Origin: Pogonophryne albipinna | Lineage: Eukaryota > Chordata > Actinopteri > Perciformes > Artedidraconidae | Direction: 5' to 3' | Length of the DNA stretch: 64,000 nucleotides | Assembly (NCBI GenBank): GCA_028583405.1 | Contig: CM053248.1 | Coordinates: 27,116,769 to 27,180,768 of the forward strand | Shown here: piece after piece, positions 56,094 through 64,000 of the stretch | How positions within the stretch are numbered: position 1 is the first letter of the stretch | Layout: the number at the start of each line of letters is the position of its first letter | The notes under the pieces: model-generated | The model's input: the letters and a program-made list of their open reading frames with translations, nothing else | Told to the model about the DNA's origin: nothing | The model's database searches: none | Translations under genes and position numbers: made by a program

Positions 56094-57352
56094 TCTACGC
56101 CCAGCTGCAGTCGTTTTTAACCACGCATGGCATCCACGAAAAATTTCAGTCTGGCTTTAAACCTATGCATAGCACTGAAACAGCCCTTTTAAGAGTTTTT
56201 AATGATCTGCTCTTAGCCACCGATTCAGGCAGCCCAGCTGTCTTGGTGCTGTTAGACTTAACTGCTGCCTTTGACACTGTGGATCATAGTATCCTGTTGT
56301 CATGGCTTGAACAGTCCGCAGGTATTACAGGCTCTGCTCTTGCATGGTTTAGGTCTTACCTGACGGACCGTAGCTTCTCAGTGCAGTTGGGTGCCTTCTC
56401 CTCTGCCAAAGCCCCTCTTACCTGTGGGGTTCCCCAAGGCTCGATTCTGGGCCCCATCCTTTTCCTATTGTACATACTGCCCCTAGGTTCAATTCTCATA
56501 AAACATAATATCCCCTTCCATTGTTACGCTGATGATGTACAGATGTACCTGCCTCTCAATGAAAATGCCAATTCACTACAGCAGTTGAAGGACTGCTTAA
56601 TGGAGATAAAATCCTGGCTGAGCCAAAACTTCCTTACCCTCAATGAGAGCAAGACCGAGGTCATCTTTTTTGGACCCCAACCAACAGTCTCCCCGGTTGA
56701 TATTCTGGGCTCCCTCAATAAAAATATCCTCCCCTCTGTCATGAACCTTGGAGTGACCTTCAACAGCGCCTTTAAATTTGATAAGCAGGTTAGTACTGTA
56801 GTCAAGACCTGCTTTTTCAAAATACGACTATTGGCTAAGACCAAGTCGTTTTTATCTTTTAAAGACCTAGAAAGGGTTATTAACGCCTTTGTTACCTCGA
56901 GACTGGATTACTGCAATGCTCTGTATGTGGGTATGGATCAGGCCTCAATTAGGCGCCTCCAGCTAGTTCAGAACGCAGCTGCACGTCTTCTTACTGGCCA
57001 TAAAAAGCGTGACCATATCACCCCAATTCTGGCCTCACTGCACTGGCTTCCAGTTCGGTTCAGAATAGATTTTAAACTCCTTTTATTTGTTTTCAAAGCC
57101 CTAAATGGGCTGGCTCCGGCCTATATAGTCGAACTCCTCCATCGTTACACCCCAGGCAGAGCCTTAAGGTCGGCTGATCAGCTGCTGTTGATAGTGCCTA
57201 AGACCAGGCTTAAAACCCGAGGGCATCGAGTTTTCGCAGCGGCTGGCCCTAGGCTCTGGAATACTTTTCCCCTCCATGTGAGGTCGGCCCAGACCCTGGG
57301 GGTTTTTAAATCAACACTTAAAACTCACTTTTTCTCTCTGGCTTTTGTTTAA
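56021..57352 (+). pseudogene. LINE reverse transcriptase frame
   Basis: The frame used after the A-run lesion is open from about 56021. It includes FQSGFKPMHSTETALLRVFN, LDLTAAFDTVDHSILLSWLE (motif A), CGVPQGSILGPILFLLYILP (motif B), CYADDVQMYL with the YADD active site (motif C) and the C-terminal RLWNTFPLHVRSAQTLGVFK block to a stop at 57350-57352. Apart from the single frameshift it looks undamaged. Confidence 0.92.
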
Positions 57353-59271
57353 TTATTTATTTATTTAGTTATCCTCAGAATTGATACTATTTTTAATATT
57401 ATTAAATGTTATTAATATTATTGGGGTTTTATGGGGTTTCAGTTTTTTATGATTAGTAGGTTGGGGGCGGGGAGACCTTAGAGAAGGTTCTGACTGGACT
57501 GACTGGTTGCTACGTCTGGTTGCTTGGAGCTGAGTTGGTATAACCCTGAATTAGATTAGAACATTTTAGAAATATGAGGAATAACCTCTTGGTTTTATAA
57601 ACCGTTTTGTAATTACTTCTTCATCCATTTTTGGATCTCTGCTGGGTTTTCTTTTAAAACCCTAAACCCCCCCTTGGGCTTGGTCCCTCCCCTCTCCCTC
57701 TGCGGATCTAAGGTCCGGTAGAGGGGGATGGGGCACAGAGTCGCTTATCCAGGCGGGGGAGTGCATCTGACGAAGAGATAGGTTGTTGTGCTCTCTATCT
57801 CTGTTTCTTATCCTACATTTTCACCCTGGACTAGAGGGAAAGCGTTCTTGGACGCCTTTTCAGCTCTGTTTCTTACTATATTCTTCCTACCCCGTTTACC
57901 TTGAACTATTCTAGGAGAGTGTGTTGACGTTGACTCGTTGGGCCTTTCCTCCTGTACTTGTTTGTTCCCCAGTTCTTTCCTTTAACTGAATCTAGGAGAG
58001 GGCTTTTAGGCCTCTCTACTTCCTTCTTTTGATTAGTTTAGTTTTTCACCCCCTTTCCCTTGAACTAATTTATACGGGAGAGTGTATTTACGTAGTTACG
58101 TTGTGCCTCTCGGCGTATACTTTGACTTTCTGTCTCTTTGGAGAGTGCTAGTACGTTGGATACGTTGGGCCTTTTCACTGTTGTCCCTCTTCACTAGTAT
58201 CCCATGTCCCCTCTTCATAATTTGGGTCTTCATAATTTCCACCCTATTCTAAGGGGAAGCATGATGGTGCCTTTTCTTTTCAATTTCTGGCTTTGTGTTT
58301 CTTCACCTCTTACTCGTTTAATATTTAGGAGAGTGCATTTACGTAGTCACGTTCTGCCTCTCTTCCTCTGTTTCTTGCTATTCTTTTCATACCCTTGTTT
58401 CTCTGAGAAGAGAAGAAATACTATTCTAAAAAGGAGTTGACACATGGTGTCTCTTCACTTGTACACTTGAGGGGTCAGAGTTCATATGGTGAGGGATTCC
58501 ATGAGCGATATGCGCCGGCCTGTTAATAGAACTGCTCGGGTCTTGATAGATTGAGTGGGGAAGTTCATGAGATCTTTCTAGAGGGTTATCAAGAATAACT
58601 TTTATCCAATGACCGTTCCCCTCTCTGTCTGTGTCTGTGTATTCTCTTGTTCCGATTAACCCAGCCAAATCTTTTTTCTTGTTTTGTACCTATATCTACG
58701 CCGGGATCCGGAGTCGAGGCTGATCCTCTTGCTGTAGTCCTGTGTCTTGGATCCTCTATTCCGAGTTCTGGATTAAGTCGTGGACGTTTCGGGTCGTGGC
58801 TGAACCTGTCTCTGCGGTCCTGCCTTGGGTCTCGCCATGCTGCTTCCCTGATGGCTTCCTCAGGATTGTAGCTGACATCCTCGTGGATTCATCTTCTTAA
58901 TACAGACACATGCATTTCCTAACATTCGGTCTATATGCTGTAAAATGTATTATCTCTTCGATTTACACACGGCATCTATTGCACGTCTGTCCGTCCTGGG
59001 AGAGGGATCCCTCCTCTGTTGCTCTCCCTGAGGTTTCTCCCATTTTTTCCCCTTAAACTGTGGGTTTTCTCTGGAAGTTTTTCCTTGTACGATGTGAGGG
59101 TCTAAGGATAGAGGGTGTTGTTTTTCTCATACTGATATTCTGAACAATCTGTGCTATTGTATTTGCTGTAAAGTGTCTCTACTGTAGGCTAATTTTATTA
59201 TATGTACAGCACTTTGGCTCGACCAAAAATCGTTTATAAATGTGCTATAGAAATAAAACTTGATTTGATTT
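57353..59271 (+). other. Long 3' UTR of the LINE
   Basis: Non-coding, with several repeats of a GGAGAGTG-containing segment (GCCTCTC, TACGTAG, TGAC) spaced 60-120 bases apart between about 57780 and 58440. The end (AAAATCGTTTATAAATGTGC) resembles the CACTTTG/TATAAAT tails of fish L2-type LINEs. Confidence 0.8.
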
Positions 59272-60233
59272 GAACAGCAGCCAAAAGTTCAAAGGGTTCA
59301 GTATGAACGATCTTCTACTGAAGGGGCCTGATGTATTTAATCCAATCCGAGGAGTTTTACTCCGATTCAGAAGAGGAGTGCATGCAGCTTTGGGAGACAT
59401 CAGGAAGATGTATATTTTATGTGTGGCTGGAAGACCTGGAAATGCATCTTCACAGATTCTTATGGAGAGACACTCAGGACGAAGAACTAAGTGAATACGC
59501 AATAACAAGAGTCACCATTGGTGATCGACCTGCAGGATGCATAGCACAGCTGGCTATGCGAGAAACATCAAGGCTACCAATGTTTACACACCTCGAAGAG
59601 GAAAGAAGAGTCCTGGAGGAAGATTGCTACGTGGATGACATCCTGACATCCCACAATGACCAAAAAAGGTTAGAAGAGTGCACTAATGGGGTTGAAGAAA
59701 TTCTGAAAGCTGGAGGATTCTTTCTTAAACCTTGGGTCCACTCAGGGCAAAGTGGGAGGCAAGTGCAGGAGAACCACAACCAAGTGATATCCGCAGGAGA
59801 AGACAGAGGATTGATACTTCCAAATCAAATGAAGGAAGAGGACAATAAGGCCCTGGGGGTTGGCTACCTCGTGGAGGAGGACAAACTATATGTGCTTACC
59901 TCCATCAACTTCTCAAGGAAAAAGAGGAAAATGAGAGTAGGCCAAGACCTCCTTGAAGAAGAGGTAAGAGGAAAGACTCCTGACCCTTTAACCAGAAGAG
60001 AGCTATTAAGTCAGGTAGCAGGCCTCTATGATCCCATCGGTCTTGTCACACCATTGAAACAGAAGGGAGCCATACTCGTCAGAAAAGCGTTCCAGGAGGC
60101 AGGAAGCAGAAAATCCAGCCGGGAAACTTGGGATAATCCACTTTCAGCAGGCCTAAGGGAGGAAGCAATACAAGTATTTGAAGAGTATTTGCAACTGAGT
60201 CAAATCACCTTTGACAGAAGCTTGCAAAGATGA
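59272..60233 (+). pseudogene. pol: BEL/Pao reverse transcriptase, catalytic part
   Basis: After the LINE: SSQKFKGFSMNDLLLKGPDV, then VLLRFRRGVHAALGDIRKMY. A frameshift near 59410 moves the sequence to the frame with VWLEDLEMHLHRFLWRDTQD, then EEDCYVDDILTSHNDQKRLE and DPLTRRELLSQVAGLYDPIG. YVDD is the catalytic motif C box. The frame ends at 60231-60233 just after QLSQITFDRSL. RNase H would follow in an intact element but is missing. Confidence 0.9.
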
Positions 60234-60715
60234 AGCATCCTGATGGTACAGAACCTGTAACCCTTGTAAAACCCTCTGAGGGTGAGAAAGAGACTCAAAC
60301 CCAAAGAATACCAGCTGGCTCAGTTATAGGGCAACTGATTGATGTGAGGAAATTCAGCAGCTTGGATAAAGTGGTCCGAGTTGTTGCCTGGGTGCTGAGA
60401 GCTGCTAAGGAGTGGAAGAGGAGGACGATGAACCCAACTCCCTACAGGTCAAAGTGGGAGGTAATTCCTTCAAAAGAAGAGAGAGAGTTGAGAACTAAGA
60501 AAACTGTGCTCTCTGTTGGAGAATGTAAAGATGCACTCAGACATCTTTTCCTTTCAGCCCAGGAAGGAGTACCATTTAAAGACATTACTCTTAGCAGGTT
60601 GGTTGTGTATAAGGAGGAAGAGTCGGGACTCTTAGTATGTGGAGGAAGGATCCAATACTTCAATGAGGACAAAGTTGTAGTACCAATCCTACCTTATGAG
60701 GCATGGATATCCACA
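60234..60715 (+). pseudogene. pol: BEL/Pao pre-integrase region after an RNase H deletion
   Basis: The frame starting near 60230 reads IPAGSVIGQLIDVRKFSSLD, KVVRVVAWVLRAAKEWKRR and RLVVYKEEESGLLVCGGRIQ, a stretch that in BEL/Pao elements lies between RNase H and the integrase zinc finger. It abuts the RT C terminus directly, in another frame, so several hundred bases carrying RNase H are gone. Another frameshift near 60710 leads into the integrase frame. Confidence 0.85.
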
Positions 60716-61877
60716 CAGAGCAAACCACGAGGAAATAGCAGGAACACTCCTACAGATGAGAAAGAAAGCCTGGGTTGTCAAAGGCAGAAGATTGGCTAAA
60801 AAGGTGGTTGACAGCTGCGTGATATGCAGAAAGGCCAGAGGAAGGAAGTGCAAGCAAATCATGAGTGACCTGCCATCAGAGCGGACAAATCCAGCAAGAC
60901 TCTTTGAATACACAACTGTGGACCTGTTTGGACCATATGAGGTGAAGGACCAAGTGAGGAAAAAAGTAAGGCTGAAAGTATGGGGTATTGTCTTCTGCTG
61001 TATGGCATCCAGAGCAATACATGCAGATGTTGTTGGAGACCAGTCAGCTGAAGGCTTCCTACTGGCCTACAAAAGATTCACTGCATTGAGGGGACATCCA
61101 AAGAAAATGTGGTCAGATCCCGGAAGCAACTTTGTAGGAGCCAGACCTGCCCTGAAGGAGCTCTACATGTTTCTGGACTGCTTAGGAAAATCTGAGCTGG
61201 AGGATGAAGCTACCAAACATGGAACAGAGTGGAGCTGGACAATTTATCCTGCAGACTCACCTCACATGAAAGCAGCTGTTTGTGTTGTGAAAAGGGCCCT
61301 CAACAACCTTGGAGGAGATGGAACCTTCACATGGGGAGAATTTCAAACATTCCTATACATGGCAGCGAACTTGGCTAACAAGAGGCCGATCGATGCCAGG
61401 ATTCAAAGCAGGGAGGACTGCATAGGGTACATCTGCCCAAACTCACTTTTGCTTGGAAGGTCTGGACCAAAAGGAGACCCTGGGAGCTTTACATTTGAAA
61501 GCTATCCCTACAAAAGATTAAGGGAAATCCAAGCCGAAGTAGACAAATTCTGGAGGAAGTGGAGTCAGTTGGCAGGGCCCAATCTGTTTGTAAGAAATAA
61601 GTGGCACCCAAGGGAGCGGAATGTGGCTGTAGGAGATGTTGTTTGGGTGGCAGACCAGAATGCCTTAAGAGGTCAATACAGACTTGCCAGGGTGGTTGGT
61701 GTTAACGCCGATGGAAAGGGCATAGTGAGAGATGTAAATGTCCGCACCTTTCCAAACTACCCAGTCCCATCGGAAAAGGTTATTGAACAACCCGCCAGGA
61801 GAAAAGTTGTGGGGACGAACAAAATCTCTCAACTAAAACCCCTGCCACAGTACTTCACAGAGACGTCTGGCGCATAG
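60696..61877 (+). pseudogene. pol: BEL/Pao integrase
   Basis: An open frame of 393 codons, stop at 61875-61877. The zinc-binding part has H-x-H-like residues (RHGYPHRANHEEIAG) and DSCVICRKARGRKC. The rve core has TTVDLFGPYEVKD (first Asp), ADVVGDQSAEGFLLAYKRF and MWSDPGSNFVGA (second Asp). In the third block, PADSPHMKAAVCVVKRAL, the residues that should include the catalytic Glu are lacking, apparently through a small in-frame deletion. A C-terminal domain (NVAVGDVVWVADQNALRGQY) follows. The enzyme would be inactive. Confidence 0.9.
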
Positions 61878-62054
61878 TAGTTCTGCTTCCCATTGAAGAG
61901 CAAAATGCTGGAAGCAAGAACAACACATATGATGATCAGACTGGGAAATAGTACAATACACCAAACTCATCAGCAGTGAATCATTTTCTGTAACTTCAAT
62001 AGAAAAAGTGTTGTGACCTCCTTGGGTTCAGGAACCAGGAGCTCAAGTGGGAGG
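61878..62054 (+). other. BEL 3' non-coding leader with polypurine tract
   Basis: About 175 bases between the integrase stop and the 3' LTR. The last bases (AGCTCAAGTGGGAGG) are purine-rich and fit the polypurine tract that primes plus-strand synthesis. No env gene is present. Confidence 0.7.
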
Positions 62055-62475
62055 TGTTTTGTCAGAGCCTGAGAAGTGCAATTCAACATCTGGCTCCAGT
62101 CCAGCAGCTGGAGACAGGGAGCCTAGGGTCTGTGATTCCACTGAGAATGTGGTGCAAAGGAAGAGTGTGAGCCTCCTATTTAATGAGCTTAATGCAAGGC
62201 ACCTGTGAATGCACACTCGCAGCAGAGGACAAACAATTCGCTGTGAGAGAGGAGAAGAGACTCAAAGATTCGACAAAGACGCTGCTGGTTTTCAACCTAT
62301 ATGATGCATCAGGAGGCTAACAAGAGGCTGAATGAAGCAAAAAGGAATCTGCAATAAACTCAAATAAAGAGGAAAGATTCAAATTTGAGTTGTCCCATGT
62401 GTCCTTTTGGAGTGAATCAAGCCATCTTCAAGTTTAGGCAGGAGTCAATCAAACAAACCAAATCACAAATTGACA
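62055..62475 (+). repeat. 3' LTR of the BEL/Pao element
   Basis: Direct repeat of 25843-26258, starting TGTTTTGTCAGAGCC and ending CACAAATTGACA, with AATAAA at 62353-62358. It has an extra 9-base stretch (CATGTGTCC) and lacks 4 bases compared with the 5' LTR. Confidence 0.9.
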
Positions 62476-63149
62476 CACGCGTCTGTAGCATATAGTTTAA
62501 AAATATTCAGACACTTGTATCTTCATTTTTCTTAACTTTTTAGGTAAATACAGTGAGTGTTTGGTTTTAAGCCTGCAAGCAGTAGGCTGTATGTTGGATA
62601 ACGTTTGTTGTTCCATGTCTTTGCTCCAGAGATATCCCATCAACCAAGTGTTCTCTGGAGAAAGTGTGGATTGATTCATTTTTAAAGACCTTGCTTGCCA
62701 ATACACATACACACAGTGATATCAGGAATTAATTTCCTAAGTCACAGATGAAAGCATTTCAGCAGAGGGGTCACAGCACAGGCCACCCGGCCAATAAATG
62801 GCTCATGTTCCATATTATATTACGCAAATAACGGAAAGCCTTGTGAATGACAAAATATAATTAGTCAGGGGTCAATCTAAATAAGAGAGTAAGTTAGGGT
62901 TAATACATAATTCATATGACCTCTTCACTCATGATGACCTTTTTTTGGGTTACAGCCCATCCTGCTGAGTAGTGTTACCATGGCGCCTGGTCCCAGAGGA
63001 AATGGAAATTGTTAACAAAGAGGCTTTTTGTCACTTTGGTTTTATGCAAGATGAGAAACATGATTGTTGGGGCAAAAATAGCTCAAATATACTCCTCCCT
63101 GTTATTGACTGGTGGCAATCACTGGACAACATCTTTATGTTCAGATGTT
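62476..63149. other. Right flank of the BEL element, no gene recognised
   Basis: Host sequence after the cacgc target-site copy. No exon matching the candidate terminal exon at 25376-25439 was found here. Confidence 0.5.
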
Positions 63150-63700
63150 GGAGGTCTATTGTTGTTGTTTTGAACAACATCTCACGCCTAGACTACTGCA
63201 ACTCCCTCCTGGCCGGTCTACCTGCATGTGCCATCCGACCTCTGCAGCTCATCCAGAATGCAGTGGCTCATCTGGTCTTCAACCTTCCAAAATGTTCCCA
63301 CACCACTCCGCTCCTCCGCTCCCTTCACTGGCTTCCGGTAACTGCTAGAATCCACCTCAAGACACTGGTACTTGCATACCATGCTGCGAATGGATCTGGC
63401 CCTTCCTACATCCAGGACATGGTTAAACTGTACACCCCAGCGCGTGCACTACGCTCGGCATCAGCCAAACAACGATAGAATTACTAACAAAGAACTGCTA
63501 ACAGAGCACTTATATACTAATAAAGGACTGGCTTAACTATAGCCAGTTGAGTAGCACTTGAAATGTTTGGCTCTATGAAACCTGATGTACTTATATGATT
63601 CTGTTTTCTTCAAGGTTGTGTCTTCCTGGTGGAACGCACTTATTGTAAGTGGCTTTGGATAAAAGCGTCAGCTAAATGCAATGTAATGTAATGTATCATG
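63150..63700 (+). mobile_element. L2-like LINE 3' end with internal deletion
   Basis: The plus-strand frame SRLDYCNSLLAGLPACAIRP, LQLIQNAVAHLVFN, LRSLHWLPVTARIHLKTLVL and YHAANGSGPSYIQDMVKLY is the C-terminal part of a LINE reverse transcriptase. After ASAKQ the sequence jumps to CGATAGAATTACTAACAAAG, so about 170 bases found in the related copy at 18361-18870 are deleted. It ends with GGCTTTGGATAAAAGCGTCA and (TGTAA)n. Confidence 0.87.
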
Positions 63701-64000
63701 TGACAGTATACTTTTTTAAGAATTTGTTTTAATTATATTGTTTTAATTAATTTATGGCATACTATTGTTATTATACAATAGTATTATTAGTACTATTTTG
63801 ACAATCTATTTTAAGACTTTAATGGCATTTAATACTTTAAGTGACCTTTTTTCAATTATTAATATTTCATATAAGGCATTAAGAGCACTTTTTAAATGAT
63901 CCTTCTCTACCACGACTTTCTTATGACAATCTTGATTTTTTTTTGCTAAGGAATACTAGACAAGACATTTTTATTATATTTAGGGAATACTATGATTTGA
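63701..64000. other. AT-rich flank
   Basis: Nothing recognised. Confidence 0.5.

Larger units (their letters stand above)
54028..59271 (+). mobile_element. Near full-length L2/CR1-like LINE, 5.2 kb, one frameshift
   Basis: Flanked by GAACA at 54023-54027 and 59272-59276, with 3' end GAAATAAAACTTGATTTGAT. The body has a short leader, an apurinic endonuclease plus reverse transcriptase coding region (54258-57352), and a 1.9 kb 3' untranslated region. It interrupts the BEL reverse transcriptase. The long intact frames and clean target duplication suggest it is the youngest or among the youngest insertions here. Confidence 0.9.
25843..62475 (+). mobile_element. BEL/Pao LTR retrotransposon, split by four nested insertions
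   Basis: Direct repeats of about 416 and 421 bases (25843-26258 and 62055-62475), each starting TG and ending CA, bound this 36.6 kb unit. The flanks cacac and cacgc fit a 5-bp target duplication with one change. Between them, in order, are gag, aspartic protease, reverse transcriptase and integrase pieces of BEL/Pao type, all plus strand, interrupted at 26413, 28345, 38229 and 54028. Taking the insertions away leaves about 6.2 kb, a normal BEL length with an internal deletion. The copy has stops at 28208 and 53148, frameshifts near 37662, 59410 and 60710, and no RNase H. It cannot be autonomous. Confidence 0.93.

Overview
This is a 64 kb piece of a ray-finned (teleost) fish nuclear genome. 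The evidence is split, intron-bearing vertebrate exons with GT/AG borders, very long (GT)n and (CT)n microsatellites, and a dense mix of fish-type transposable elements (L2/CR1-like LINEs, hAT, piggyBac-like, Harbinger, BEL/Pao and Polinton). Nothing prokaryotic is present. Only a few short host exons are visible; most of the rest is layered mobile DNA.

Layout. (1) 1-9.1 kb is host sequence with the first coding exons of an ENTPD1/CD39-type ectonucleotidase on the minus strand (1612-1739 membrane anchor, 1077-1194 apyrase region 1); the remaining exons lie beyond the left edge. (2) 9.15-18.9 kb is a stack of nested DNA transposons and LINE pieces: a 3.5 kb hAT with perfect 8-bp target duplications, TTAA-flanked piggyBac-like elements, a foldback insertion, and a LINE reverse transcriptase split by a TTA-flanked Harbinger-like element that itself carries a hAT. 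(3) 19.1-21.8 kb holds small minus-strand exons, several resembling the fish SAMD3-like family, possibly decaying. (4) 22.3-25.8 kb is mostly featureless, with one candidate terminal exon.

(5) 25843-62475 is a single BEL/Pao LTR retrotransposon stretched from about 6 kb to 36.6 kb by four independent insertions: a Harbinger remnant (26413-27813), a 9.1 kb block of 147-bp tandem repeats with an inner LINE (28345-37490), a 14.6 kb Polinton derivative (38229-52856) and a nearly full-length LINE (54028-59271). Three of the four are bounded by clear target-site duplications, and the BEL frame resumes across them; the BEL copy also has its own stops, frameshifts and an RNase H deletion.

(6) The most unusual object is the Polinton. 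It is a 14.6 kb near-perfect palindrome with a 28-bp spacer, a 6-bp target duplication and an integrase pointing inward from each end. No intact DNA polymerase, ATPase, protease or capsid gene is visible, but short copies of the polymerase B motif-C region are scattered among inner repeats. It looks like a foldback (snap-back) genome made from one end of a Polinton and then integrated. A second notable object is the 147-bp repeat array, in which nearly every unit carries a copy of the RFX-type X-box palindrome GTTGCCATGGCAAC. (7) 62.5-64 kb returns to flanking DNA with an L2-like LINE 3' end.
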